From NCBI GenBank assembly GCA_964481145.1, contig CAYZTA010000031.1, positions 1-64,000 on the forward strand: a DNA stretch of 64,000 nucleotides, read 5' to 3'. Source of the DNA: Sandaracinus sp964481145 (lineage in GTDB: Bacteria > Myxococcota_A > Polyangia > Polyangiales > Sandaracinaceae). A model generated the notes under the pieces. It searched no databases. It was given only the letters and a program-made list of their open reading frames with translations, and had not been told where the DNA came from. Both the position numbers and the translations under genes were made by a program. This document shows, in pieces, positions 26,365 through 36,732 of this stretch (the first letter of the stretch is position 1; each line of letters starts with the position of its first letter).

Positions 26365-26703
26365 ATGGCAGCCGATGGTGCACGCGCAGTTCGCGAGCTT
26401 TTCGATGATGGAGAAGTGCGCGACGTTCTTCGTGAGACGTTTTATCGAAGCGACTCTCCACTCATGCCGGTCGCGGCGACCGCACCCGAAGCCGAGAGCG
26501 GGAAAAAGCGACGTCGAGTCGCCAAGCCAAAGCCCGATCACTACGAGATCATTTGCATCTCGATGTACAAGGACGACCTGGGTCGCCTCGATCAGAAAGT
26601 GGCCGAGCTCAAGGCGCGCGGGCATCGGCGCATGACGCGCAGCGCGCTCATCCGGTGGGCGTTGGAGCAACTCGATTTGGATAGCGTGCCGCGCGGAATT
26701 TGA
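26365..26703 (+). CDS. Ribbon-helix-helix DNA-binding protein, partner of ParA
   Basis: 112 residues. The C-terminal part (about 60-103) reads as a ribbon-helix-helix: strand YEIICISMYKDDL, helix LDQKVAELKARG, turn, helix TRSALIRWALEQL. The middle is a basic flexible stretch GKKRRRVAKPKP (about 46-57), and the N-terminus is a short helical segment. Plasmid ParG-type partners have the same layout: a flexible N-terminal tail plus RHH that binds centromere DNA and stimulates ParA. The strong ribosome site AAGGAG stands 4 nt before ATG 26365, 10 bp after the ParA-like stop. The pair is most likely one operon. No obvious iterated centromere site is seen beside it. Confidence 0.7.
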   Translation: MAADGARAVRELFDDGEVRDVLRETFYRSDSPLMPVAATAPEAESGKKRRRVAKPKPDHYEIICISMYKDDLGRLDQKVAELKARGHRRMTRSALIRWALEQLDLDSVPRGI

Positions 26704-26705
26704 AG

Positions 26706-27158
26706 CTATGAGTCGGTCGGCTCCGGGGGGCCCTGAATCAAGGTGAAGACACCGCTCTCGAAGCCTTCGGGAACCTGCGCTTCCATATCAGGATCGGTGA
26801 TCTCGGTCTCAGGATTCCGTACGATTCCAGACGCTGCGCGTTTGGGAACGCCGAGCTCTCCGCGGAACATCGCGTAGGTGTTGGGCGCTTCGATGGCGAT
26901 CCATGCGCTCGCCTCGACGAATTCGAGAACGAGCGCGTCGCTGATCGTCGCGCCCGACTCGAGCATCTCCGTCACCGCACGATGCAACTCGACGTAATGG
27001 TCGAGGCGAGCCGGAAAATCTCCAAACGCGAGACGCTGCACCATGTGCTTTCCGAGCTTGACGAAACTTCCCGGTGGGCGGTCGCCAAACAAGCTCTCGA
27101 AGCACGCGACGTAGCTATCGTACGCGGCGACATAATCGATTTCATCCGTCTCGGACAC
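26706..27158 (-). CDS. Uncharacterised protein
   Basis: About 150 residues, acidic, mainly helical, with no signal or membrane segment. Patches such as FVKLGKHMVQRLAFGDFP and HYVELHRAVTEMLESG suggest a compact helical domain, and the tail is acidic and Pro-rich (MEAQVPEGFESG). No family is recognised. The start is taken as GTG 27158, with AAGG about 9 nt upstream; TTG 27167 is an alternative. It converges on the RHH gene (2-bp gap) and lies 11 bp downstream of hutI's stop-codon end, but hutI reads in the same direction from its own upstream start, so they could share a transcript. Confidence 0.55.
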   Translation of the reverse strand: MSETDEIDYVAAYDSYVACFESLFGDRPPGSFVKLGKHMVQRLAFGDFPARLDHYVELHRAVTEMLESGATISDALVLEFVEASAWIAIEAPNTYAMFRGELGVPKRAASGIVRNPETEITDPDMEAQVPEGFESGVFTLIQGPPEPTDS

Positions 27159-27169
27159 AGACCCCAACC

Positions 27170-28438
27170 TTACCAGACGAACGTGCCATCTGCCGGCCTC
27201 TCGTCTGAGAGACGATCCAGCACCACCTCTCCTCCGATCGTCACGAGGCTTGCCTTCGCCCCGCCGAGCACATATCCCAACATCCGCGGGTCGTCATGAT
27301 CGAAACAGGCAAGATCCGCCTTCATTCCAGGCAAGATCGTGCCCACATCAGAGAGACCGAGCGCGCGTGCCGCGTGGGTCGTGACTCCCAAGATGGCATC
27401 TTCGATGTTGACCCCCGCGTCGCGCACCGCGAGCGCCACGCAGAGCGGCAGGTCGGTGCACGGAGAGGTGCCGGGATTGCAGTCGGTCCCGATCGCGACC
27501 TTGACGCCAAAGGTACGCAGCCGCGCTGCGTCGGGCGCTTTCTGACGCAGGGTTCGCCACGCTCCGGGCAAGAGGACGCCGCAGACGTCGGCTTTGGCCA
27601 TGGCCCGCAGGCCATCGTCGCTCACGTCTTCGAGGTGATCGCAGCTGAGCCCGCCAAGCTCGGCCACGAGCTCGGCGCCCTTCAAATCGCGAAACTGGCC
27701 GACATGCGCTTTGATGCGCAGTCGGGCGTCTTTTGCAGCCCGAAGCACGGCTTCGGCTTCGGCGCGAGTGAACGCGTTTTCATCGAGATACACATCGCAG
27801 GCATCGGCCAGACCACGGGTGGCTGCGCGAGGGATCATTTCGGAGATCACGTCCGACAAATAACCCGCACGATCATCGGCTCTCTCCTTCGGGACGGCAT
27901 GTGCGCCGAGCAAGGTCGTCGTGGTTCGCACGATCCCTTCCTGCGCGAGTCGGCGCCCCACTTCGAGCAATCTCAGCTCGTGCTCGACGCTCAGTCCATA
28001 GCCGCTTTTCACTTCGACAGTGGTCGTGCCGCACGCGCGCATCGCGAACGCGCGCTGTTTGGCGAGCGCGAAGAGGAGATCATTTTCGGCATCGCGGGTG
28101 GCGCGTACGGTGCTCATGATGCCGCCACCGGATTGCGCGATTGCGCGATAATCTTCCCCTGCCATTTTTCGGGCAAATTCGTTTACGCGACTGCCCGCAA
28201 AGACGAGATGGGTGTGAGGATCGACGAGTCCGGGAAGCAACACGCGTCCTGCCAGATTGATTTCGCGTTTCGCGTCGCGAGGGCGATCTCCATCGCGCCC
28301 AACCCATTGGATGCGTCCCTCGGCCACCGCGACCGCGCCCTCATCGATGATCGCGAGCTGCTCTTGCGCGCTCTCACCGACACCTGCACAGGTCACCACG
28401 CGCGCGTTTCGGAGCACGAAATCGATAGAAGTCGCCAT
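27170..28438 (-). CDS. hutI: Imidazolonepropionase
   Basis: 422 residues, an amidohydrolase of the usual length. It opens the ring of 4-imidazolone-5-propionate to N-formimino-L-glutamate, the third step of histidine breakdown. Metal-site and family motifs are LLPGLVDPHTHLVFAGSR (HxH), TTTVEVKSGYGLSVEHELR, IKAHVGQFRD, GGLSCDHLEDV and AIGTDCNPGTSPC. The start is ATG 28438, 4 bp after the hutU stop; the open frame upstream lies inside hutU and has no similarity. hutU and hutI form an operon on the minus strand. Confidence 0.95.
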   Translation of the reverse strand: MATSIDFVLRNARVVTCAGVGESAQEQLAIIDEGAVAVAEGRIQWVGRDGDRPRDAKREINLAGRVLLPGLVDPHTHLVFAGSRVNEFARKMAGEDYRAIAQSGGGIMSTVRATRDAENDLLFALAKQRAFAMRACGTTTVEVKSGYGLSVEHELRLLEVGRRLAQEGIVRTTTTLLGAHAVPKERADDRAGYLSDVISEMIPRAATRGLADACDVYLDENAFTRAEAEAVLRAAKDARLRIKAHVGQFRDLKGAELVAELGGLSCDHLEDVSDDGLRAMAKADVCGVLLPGAWRTLRQKAPDAARLRTFGVKVAIGTDCNPGTSPCTDLPLCVALAVRDAGVNIEDAILGVTTHAARALGLSDVGTILPGMKADLACFDHDDPRMLGYVLGGAKASLVTIGGEVVLDRLSDERPADGTFVW

Positions 28439-28442
28439 GGCC

Positions 28443-30101
<1,659 letters not shown>

Positions 30102-30209
30102 AGGGCCGAGGCTTACCACGCTTGTGCGCGTGAGCGAGACTGAGTTCCTTCACGGTATGCCTCTTGACGAGGCAATGAGCGAGATGCCAAAGACTCGTTT
30201 GGAGGAATC

Positions 30210-31394
30210 ATGTCCAAGCGCGAGGTTTTCATCGTTTCGGCGGCCCGTACTCCGATTGGCTCGTTTCAGGGCGTTTTTTCGAGTGTTCCTGCCGTGCGAC
30301 TCGGGGCGACTGCGATTTCGGCGGCGCTCTCACGTTCGGGCCTCGGTGCGGCTGACGTCGATGAAACCTTCATGGGCAATGTGCTCACGGCGGGGGAGGG
30401 GCAAGCACCGGCACGCCAGGCCGCTCGCTATGCGGGGATCCCCGATCGTGTTCCGGCGACCACGGTGGGCAAGGTGTGTGGCTCGGGGCTTCAAGCCGTG
30501 ATTTTCGGGACGAAATCGATTTTGCTCGGCGATGCCGAGGTCGTCCTTGCGGGCGGTATGGAGTCGATGAGTCAAGCGCCTTATCTCTTGCCGCAGGCAC
30601 GTTCGGGCTATCGCATGGGCGATGGTCAGATCATCGACTCGATGGTCCACGATGGGCTCTTTGACCCGTACAAGAAATGGCACATGGGCAACGCGGGCGA
30701 GCTTTGCGTGAAGGAGCATGGCTTTACCCGCGAGGCGCAGGACGCATTCGCGAAGCGTTCGTACGAGCGCGCACTTTCAGCGATGGAAAGCGGTGCGTTT
30801 ACGAGTGAAATCGCGGAGGTGAAGATCGAGGCCAAAAAGGGTGAATCCACGAGCGTGACGGAAGACGAAGAGCCGCGTCGCGCCAAGCTCGACAAGATGG
30901 CTTCACTGCGGCCTGCCTTCGATAAAGAAGGCACGATCACTGCGGCCAATGCGTCCAAGATCAACGACGGCGCGGCGGCGGTGATCCTTGCGAGCGGTGA
31001 GACAGTGAAAAAGAAGGGGCTCGAGCCGTTGGCCCGCGTCGTGGGCTACGGTGGCCATGCACAAGCGCCCGAATGGTTCACGACGGCGCCTGTGGGGGCG
31101 ATCGAGAATGTCCTTGCACGCACAGGATTGAAGGTTGGCGATATCGATCTCTTCGAGGTCAACGAGGCCTTCGCGGTCGTCGCGATGGTGACAGCACAGA
31201 AGACGGGCATCGATCCCGAGAGGATGAACGTGCACGGCGGCGCGGTGGCGCTCGGCCATCCGATCGGCGCGAGCGGCGCGAGGATTTTGACGACCCTCGT
31301 GTATGCGTTGAAGAGCCAGAACAAAAAGCGCGGCTTGGCGACGCTCTGCATCGGCGGCGGCGAAGCCGTCGCGATGATCGTCGAGGCTGTTTGA
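30210..31394 (+). CDS. Acetyl-CoA acetyltransferase (thiolase)
   Basis: 394 residues, the biosynthetic/degradative thiolase II size. It makes or cleaves acetoacetyl-CoA. The acyl-accepting Cys is Cys90 in KVCGSGLQAV, the second set is NVHGGAVALGHPIGASGAR (catalytic His about 350), and the C-terminal catalytic Cys is in LCIGGGEAVAM. The linker AANASKINDGAAAVIL is typical. GGAGG stands 4-8 nt before the ATG. It opens a run of C4 acyl-CoA genes with 3-hydroxybutyryl-CoA dehydrogenase and enoyl-CoA hydratase downstream. The 108-bp divergent gap to hutU carries no clear promoter. Confidence 0.93.
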   Translation: MSKREVFIVSAARTPIGSFQGVFSSVPAVRLGATAISAALSRSGLGAADVDETFMGNVLTAGEGQAPARQAARYAGIPDRVPATTVGKVCGSGLQAVIFGTKSILLGDAEVVLAGGMESMSQAPYLLPQARSGYRMGDGQIIDSMVHDGLFDPYKKWHMGNAGELCVKEHGFTREAQDAFAKRSYERALSAMESGAFTSEIAEVKIEAKKGESTSVTEDEEPRRAKLDKMASLRPAFDKEGTITAANASKINDGAAAVILASGETVKKKGLEPLARVVGYGGHAQAPEWFTTAPVGAIENVLARTGLKVGDIDLFEVNEAFAVVAMVTAQKTGIDPERMNVHGGAVALGHPIGASGARILTTLVYALKSQNKKRGLATLCIGGGEAVAMIVEAV

Positions 31395-31444
31395 GCGATT
31401 TGATTGGAAGCTGAAGGCCGAAGGTCGAAATCCGATGGCCTGGC

Positions 31445-33358
31445 TTGTCCCGGGGGCTCGATTTGAGCCACCCTTCGGGCGTGGGAGCCATCTCGATCAC
31501 CATTGGACCTCTTGCGGGTGTACGCGAGCTGTCGTCGATGCGGCGCGATGAGCTCTTCGCAATGGGCGAAGAAGCTTCTGATTTGGCGCGCATCGTCGAT
31601 CTCGGTGTGCCTGTGGGGGCCGTTTGGATTGTCGGACTTTCCGATGATGCCGAAGGGCGTGTGATGGCGGTCGTGAGTGCCGCGTTGGCGCTCGATTTTG
31701 CGCATCCTGTGGTCGAGCTCAGGTCATTTTTTCGCAACTATGCGCTTGCTCAAAGGCTCCAGCGCCTTTTCCCGGAACCCATTGTTTTGCGTCGCGGAGA
31801 CGACGTGCGGCGCAGCGTTCGCGAGCTCTTCAGGTCGCTCGATTCCAGTGAAATGATGATCGCCCTCGGCGGATTACGAACCGATGTCGGGGTGCGAATC
31901 ACCGTTCGCGAGGACGGGGCCGTGGGCCAGGTCGCGAGTATCGATCCCAGAAATGGCGACCCTGAAGTCGTCACGGTTTGGTCGGATTCGCGATTTTTAT
32001 GGAAACTCGATCGAAAAACGATGCGCGTGCTCGACGAGCCTCCACCCCAAGAGCATGGTGGACTGACCCACGATACGATCACGAAAGCGGCGGATCTTGC
32101 CGATCGCGCGCAGCTCGCGTTGGGGCGCCCGGTCGAGCTTTCTTTCGCACATGTGCGAGGTCGACTCGTCGTGCTGGGCGTTCGTCCCGTGAGCGTCGAG
32201 CCGTCCTTCAGCGATGCGACGTTTCGGCGGGTGGCTCTACTTTCCGCGGACGAAGGTGTCATCGCGCCGCTCGCCATCGATGCGCTCGATCGCGCGCTTC
32301 GCGCCTCGGATGCGTCCGTTGAGGAAGCCCGTGTGGCTCGGTTTTATGCGCGCGCTTATCGACGCGTCGACGCGATGCCGAGCGCCGTATCGACAGGGGC
32401 CATGGGGGTCGATGGGCCGCGCACGTTTTTCACGCGCATGGCACGCAAAAGCGCGCGCGTCGCCACAGATCTGACGCGACCGGTGGCTGCTGTTCGGGAG
32501 TTCGAGCGCTCGCTGACGATCCGATTTGCCGAATTCGATCGTCAAGACCGCGCGAGTGTCGATCGCGGCATGCTGCTCGGTACGACCAGAGATCGTATGC
32601 GCACAGCGGTCGAAGCTCTGTCGCTGCTCGAGAGTGCGCGTGTGGCGACGTTCTCGGCGATGACGACACTCGAAGCGATTGCGGGGCCACTTCCACAAGA
32701 ATGCATTGACGCGCTCGCTGCGATTCGCCGCACTCGTGCGCGCCGTCACGCGGATGAACAATTGTTGCGTCTGGCCCATCATCTCGTCGATCAACTCGGT
32801 GAGATTCCAGAGACACATCGAATCCCACCAGCGCTCAGGCATCGTTGGGACGAAGTCCGACATACTCTCGGAGATTTGCGCCCACTCGGGGTCGATGTTC
32901 GTCCCCTTTCATATGGAAACGACGAACAGGTGTTACGAGCTGCGCTCGTCGATGCACTCCGGATTCCTCTCCATACAGAAGAAGACGCTCGCCGGGAAAC
33001 GTTGCGTCGTTTGAGCGCCACGGTGCGCGCGCGGCCACTCGGCCGCGGGCGGGAGCTCCTCGTGAGTTCGATTGCGGTGGGGCTGGCGGAACTCGCAGAG
33101 ATCAAAGGCCGCATCGGAGAAGCGCTGGCTGCATCGATGCTGAGGTTGCGTACGGGGGCGTGCCGTGTGGGCGCCCACCTCGTCGAGCTTGGGATGGTCG
33201 ATGAGCCTGAAGATGCCCTTTATTTGGATCTGGCCGAGATCGAGGAGGCACTGGCCGGGGAACCAGGGGCTTATGCCTCACGGGTTCGATTGCGACGTGA
33301 GGCGGACGCGCGTTGGCGAAACTTTGAGCCACCGCGGCGACTTTTGGCGCGGATTTAG
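31445..33358 (+). CDS. PEP-synthase-like protein lacking the phosphohistidine domain
   Basis: About 637 residues. The N-terminal part follows the PEP/pyruvate-binding domain of PPDK/PEP synthase: MGEEASDLARIVDLGVPVG matches the usual GgKaxxLarL-xGvpVP opening. About residues 145-260 match the ATP-grasp half, with strands VGVRITVREDGAVG and a closing RLVVLGVRPVS where active enzymes read LQxRP. The C-terminus (about 470-637) resembles the helical linker of PEP synthase/rifampin phosphotransferase, with EPEDALYLDLAEIEEAL. The GGxxSH swivel domain and the pyruvate domain are absent, and the ATP site looks eroded, so activity is doubtful. Alternative starts are TTG 31463 and GTG 31481. It sits between thiolase and the dehydrogenase gene. 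Confidence 0.6.
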   Translation: MSRGLDLSHPSGVGAISITIGPLAGVRELSSMRRDELFAMGEEASDLARIVDLGVPVGAVWIVGLSDDAEGRVMAVVSAALALDFAHPVVELRSFFRNYALAQRLQRLFPEPIVLRRGDDVRRSVRELFRSLDSSEMMIALGGLRTDVGVRITVREDGAVGQVASIDPRNGDPEVVTVWSDSRFLWKLDRKTMRVLDEPPPQEHGGLTHDTITKAADLADRAQLALGRPVELSFAHVRGRLVVLGVRPVSVEPSFSDATFRRVALLSADEGVIAPLAIDALDRALRASDASVEEARVARFYARAYRRVDAMPSAVSTGAMGVDGPRTFFTRMARKSARVATDLTRPVAAVREFERSLTIRFAEFDRQDRASVDRGMLLGTTRDRMRTAVEALSLLESARVATFSAMTTLEAIAGPLPQECIDALAAIRRTRARRHADEQLLRLAHHLVDQLGEIPETHRIPPALRHRWDEVRHTLGDLRPLGVDVRPLSYGNDEQVLRAALVDALRIPLHTEEDARRETLRRLSATVRARPLGRGRELLVSSIAVGLAELAEIKGRIGEALAASMLRLRTGACRVGAHLVELGMVDEPEDALYLDLAEIEEALAGEPGAYASRVRLRREADARWRNFEPPRRLLARI

Positions 33359-33390
33359 GAATTCCTGCGATCCGCTCGACAGTTTCCCGT

Positions 33391-33411
33391 AGCGCTGGTA
33401 CGCCCAGCGCT
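33391..33411 (+). terminator. Perfect hairpin between the PEP-synthase-like and dehydrogenase genes
   Basis: AGCGCTGG (33391-33398) and CCAGCGCT (33404-33411) form a perfect 8-bp stem with a 5-nt loop in the 89-bp gap. There is no T-run after it, so it may be a weak terminator, a processing or stability element, or an operator. It separates the dehydrogenase/hydratase pair from the upstream genes. Confidence 0.35.
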
Positions 33412-33447
33412 CCTCATAGGTGGCGTGGAACTTTTGGAGGCGAAACA

Positions 33448-34308
33448 GTGTCGGAGATCAAGATCTTCGGGGTCATTGGTGCGGGTCAGATGGGCGCTGG
33501 GATTGCGCAAGTGGCTGCACAAACAGGCTTTTCGGTGAAACTTCTCGACGCGAGCCCCGAGCTTGCGAACAAAGGGCGTGATGGGATTGCAAAGCAACTC
33601 GCGCGTTCGGTCGAGAAAGGAAAGCTTCGGGAGGATGAAGCCTCAGCGACCATGGCACGGATCGCCGTGGCGGATGGCAATGGTGCGCTTTCGGAGTGCG
33701 ACATCGTCGTTGAAGCCGCGACCGAACATCCGGAGCTGAAAAACCGAATCTTCGAATCTGCCGACGCCGCGATGAAGAAGGGCGCCATTCTCGCGAGCAA
33801 CACCTCGAGCATTTCGATCACCAAGCTTGCCGCGAGGACGAAGCGTCCCGAAAACGTCATTGGCATGCATTTCATGAATCCGGTGCCGGTCATGAAGCTC
33901 GTCGAGGTCATTCGCGCACTCCAGACGAGCGACGAGACCTATTCGAAGGTGAAGTCTCTCGCCGAGCGCATGAACAAGACGGTGATCACCAGCAAGGACA
34001 GCCCTGGCTTCATCGTGAATCGAATGTTGATTCCGTTCCTCAATGAGGCGTGCTTTGCGCTCGCCGAATCACTCGGCACACCAGAAGACATCGATCAGGG
34101 AGCCAAGCTCGGTCTCAATCATCCGCTTGGACCGCTGGCATTGGCGGATCTCATCGGTCTCGATACCTGTCTTGCGATCGCTGAGGTCTTGCACCGCGAG
34201 CTCGGTGACGACAAGTATCGACCGGCCCCTATTTTGCGCAATTATGTCGCCGCAGGGTGGCTTGGGCGCAAAACGGGCCGCGGCTTTTACAACTACGCGG
34301 GGGCGTGA
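33448..34308 (+). CDS. 3-hydroxybutyryl-CoA dehydrogenase
   Basis: 286 residues, the normal size of a single-function enzyme (Hbd/PaaH type). It interconverts acetoacetyl-CoA and 3-hydroxybutyryl-CoA with NAD(P)H. The Rossmann site FGVIGAGQMGAGIAQVAA lies at about 7-24. The catalytic His is in IGMHFMNPVPVMKLVEVI, and the Glu/Asn and dimer helix motifs TVITSKDSPGFIVNRML and GANHPLGP-like LGLNHPLGPLALADLIG follow. The C-terminus GRGFYNY is classical. GTG 33448 has GGAGG upstream. The stop overlaps the next start by one base (TGATG). Confidence 0.94.
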   Translation: MSEIKIFGVIGAGQMGAGIAQVAAQTGFSVKLLDASPELANKGRDGIAKQLARSVEKGKLREDEASATMARIAVADGNGALSECDIVVEAATEHPELKNRIFESADAAMKKGAILASNTSSISITKLAARTKRPENVIGMHFMNPVPVMKLVEVIRALQTSDETYSKVKSLAERMNKTVITSKDSPGFIVNRMLIPFLNEACFALAESLGTPEDIDQGAKLGLNHPLGPLALADLIGLDTCLAIAEVLHRELGDDKYRPAPILRNYVAAGWLGRKTGRGFYNYAGA

Positions 34309-35093
34309 TGAGCGTGCGCTCTTTTGTCCGACTCGAGGTTGAAGACTCGGTTGCGATCCTGACGATCGATCGTCAGGACAAACTCAATGCTCTGAATGCG
34401 CAGGTCCTCGCGGAGATCGCCGATGCGGCTCAGGAGGTGCGAATTTCGCAAAATGTGCGCTGCCTCGTCGTGACGGGAGCCGGGGAAAAGGCGTTCGTTG
34501 CGGGGGCCGATATCTCCGAGATGGAGTCGATGCGCCTCGATCAGGCGCTCGCCTTCGCACGCGCAGGGCATGCTGCGTTCGATGCGCTCGATGCCCTGCC
34601 TTTCCCAGTCATCGCTGCGGTGCAGGGATTTGCGCTCGGCGGGGGCACCGAGCTCGCTCTCGCGTGTGATTTCATTTATGCATCGGAGAAGGCCAAGTTC
34701 GGCCAGCCTGAGGTCAAGCTCGGTGTGATTCCGGGGTTTGGCGGCACTCAGCGCCTTTTGCGACGGGTTGGAAATGCCCATGCTCGCGAGCTCGTGTACT
34801 CGGGGACGATCATCGATGCCGCCGAGGCACTTCGGATAGGCCTCGTCAACCGCGTGTTTCCTCCCGCGGAGCTCATGAACGGAGTGCGAGCGACCGCGAA
34901 GAACATCGCGCAGATGGCTCCGTTGGCGGTCGCGGAGGCGAAGAAGGTCATGCGCGAGGGGGAAGGGCGTCTGCTCCATGACGCCAATCAGCTTGAAATC
35001 TGGGGATTTGCAGGCTGTTTCGAGACTGAAGACCAAAAAGAAGGCATGCGCGCTTTCATTGAGAAGCGCGCGGCTGCGTTCAAGGCCGAGTAG
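34308..35093 (+). CDS. Enoyl-CoA hydratase (crotonase family)
   Basis: 261 residues. It hydrates crotonyl-CoA-type substrates, the step after the adjacent dehydrogenase. Crotonase motifs are present: LNALNAQVLAEI, the oxyanion-hole KAFVAGADISEM, and AVQGFALGGGTELALACDF (second oxyanion Gly). The catalytic Glu pair lies in FGQPEVKLGVIPGFGGTQRL. ATG 34308 shares a base with the upstream stop, so it is translationally coupled with the dehydrogenase gene. With the thiolase the set can run acetyl-CoA to and from crotonyl-CoA; the direction cannot be read from sequence, and no acyl-CoA dehydrogenase is present here. Confidence 0.92.
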   Translation: MSVRSFVRLEVEDSVAILTIDRQDKLNALNAQVLAEIADAAQEVRISQNVRCLVVTGAGEKAFVAGADISEMESMRLDQALAFARAGHAAFDALDALPFPVIAAVQGFALGGGTELALACDFIYASEKAKFGQPEVKLGVIPGFGGTQRLLRRVGNAHARELVYSGTIIDAAEALRIGLVNRVFPPAELMNGVRATAKNIAQMAPLAVAEAKKVMREGEGRLLHDANQLEIWGFAGCFETEDQKEGMRAFIEKRAAAFKAE

Positions 35094-35096
35094 CTC

Positions 35097-35840
35097 TCAG
35101 CGAGCACCATAGCCGCATCGACTGACGAGAGTTCGAGGCAAATGCCATCCTCCGAGTTCGAGCTCGGAGGATGTCTCGAATGCGCGCGCGGCACGTGCGG
35201 AAAGAGATTCTTCGAAGCGCTCCCGCGCGAGGGTGCAATTTCCGCTTGCAGCATGGAGCTCTGATTCGAGCTCCAACGACTCTGGGAGCGGAGCGCCGAG
35301 CTCGATGGCGAGCTCGAGCTGGGCTCGAGCCAAGGCAAGATCATTTCGTTCGCGGGCTGCCCAAGCAGCGGCGAGCCAGGCATGATTATCCCAAGGATCG
35401 ATGCGGAGGCGCCAGGTGATGGCGCTTTGATCGGCATATGGAATCTCGCTGGAATCGATGCGCGTGAATCGAACGATCGCAATCCCCAAGATCAAAATCG
35501 CAACGATGATGATTCCAGGCCATCTGTTCGAATGGGTGGAGATCTCCGGAGGTGCCTCAGGTTTTTCGATGCTGCGGCGGGACATGCGCGAAGCAACGAA
35601 TGCGGCGAGGACACAGAATATCGCAGCAAGATGGTGTGCGAAGCCATTCGGGGTGTCGGTCCAATAAGGCCCAAGAGCGGTTCGGCCCAAGAACCATGCG
35701 AGTGCCATGGCTGCTGGCTCCACGAGCCAGGCCGACGAACTCTTCGCGAGCGCGCGGTGCATGGCGATGGGAGTGAGGCACGAGAGGGCCCACGAGACGA
35801 TCGGACGAAGCCAAGCCTCTTCGATCGGGATCGGATCCAT
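35097..35840 (-). CDS. Membrane protein with TPR-like tail
   Basis: 247 residues. Three or four hydrophobic segments (about 15-35, 40-55, 66-86 and 108-126) precede a soluble tail (about 135-225) with a TPR-like helical pattern, WLAAAWAARERNDLALARAQ followed by LELAIELGAPLPESLELE. No family is recognised. It starts one base after the xthA stop (TGA-C-ATG), so it is co-translated with exonuclease III. The pattern resembles tail fragments of O-antigen polymerases with TPRs, but the protein is too short to be one. Confidence 0.6.
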   Translation of the reverse strand: MDPIPIEEAWLRPIVSWALSCLTPIAMHRALAKSSSAWLVEPAAMALAWFLGRTALGPYWTDTPNGFAHHLAAIFCVLAAFVASRMSRRSIEKPEAPPEISTHSNRWPGIIIVAILILGIAIVRFTRIDSSEIPYADQSAITWRLRIDPWDNHAWLAAAWAARERNDLALARAQLELAIELGAPLPESLELESELHAASGNCTLARERFEESLSARAARAFETSSELELGGWHLPRTLVSRCGYGAR

Positions 35841-35841
35841 G

Positions 35842-36621
35842 TCAGTCCGAGAACGTGGCGATGACAGGGGCGTGATCCGAAGGTTGCTTTCCTTTTCGTT
35901 CGTCGCGATCGATCCGCACCTCGACGAGACGTTTTGCGAGCGGCTCGGTGACGTCGATATGATCGATCCTCACGCCGTCATTTTTCGGAAACGCGAGCTG
36001 TTGATAGTCCCAGTACGAGTAGAGATTGCCGTCATTGGGCCGCAAATGCCGTAACGAATCGGTGAATCCGAACGCGCGAATCTCGGCAAGCGCAGCCCTC
36101 ACTTCGGGACGGCAGAGCACGGTGTCGGCCCACGCTTCGACATTGCGAACATCGAGATCGGTCGGCGCGACGTTGAAGTCGCCGCAGAGCGCGATCGGCT
36201 CAGCAGGCGAATGTTCGCGCATAAGTTTTCGTGCGAGGCGCCGCATCCACTCGAGCTTGTATTGATACTTCGGGGAACTCGGCTCGCCACCATTGGGGAA
36301 ATAAGCTGAAAAGATGCGGATTCCGTCGATCCTTGCGGAGATCAGCCGCGCCTGCGGATCATCTTCTCCATCCGCGATCCCCCGCCGAACGTCTTCTGGT
36401 TCTTTTCGACTCAGGATCGCGACCCCATGATAAGCCTTCTGCCCCACACAGACGGCGTGGTAACCTGCATTCCGGATCGAGTCCCAGGGGAACTTTTCGT
36501 CCTCTACTTTGAGTTCTTGAAGACAAAGGACATCCGGTTCGTGTCGTGCGAGGAGAGCGAGCAAACGATCATGTCGAGCCCTGACGGAGTTCACGTTCCA
36601 AGTCACGATTTGGAGAGGCAC
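35842..36621 (-). CDS. xthA: Exodeoxyribonuclease III (AP endonuclease)
   Basis: 259 residues, the usual size of Xth. It cleaves 5' to abasic sites and trims 3' ends in base-excision repair. Motifs in order are IVTWNVNSVRARHDRLL, VLCLQELKVED (metal Glu), AILSR, ARLISARIDGIRIFSAYFPNGG, LCGDFNVAPTDLDV (catalytic Asp and Asn) and PSDHAPVIATF (catalytic Asp-His). The start is GTG 36621, where family similarity begins at PLQIVTWN; the longer upstream frame is not conserved. It is followed with no gap by a membrane/TPR gene and sits divergent from the exopolysaccharide locus. Confidence 0.95.
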   Translation of the reverse strand: MPLQIVTWNVNSVRARHDRLLALLARHEPDVLCLQELKVEDEKFPWDSIRNAGYHAVCVGQKAYHGVAILSRKEPEDVRRGIADGEDDPQARLISARIDGIRIFSAYFPNGGEPSSPKYQYKLEWMRRLARKLMREHSPAEPIALCGDFNVAPTDLDVRNVEAWADTVLCRPEVRAALAEIRAFGFTDSLRHLRPNDGNLYSYWDYQQLAFPKNDGVRIDHIDVTEPLAKRLVEVRIDRDERKGKQPSDHAPVIATFSD

Positions 36622-36732
36622 GGTCGCGGATCTAGCGCGTCCTGCTGCGAAGGGAAAGCCGGTCTGAATGCATCTCGACCCACTTGCAACCGATGTTGAG
36701 GAGAACCAGAGAAATGCTGCTTTCTCGCATCG

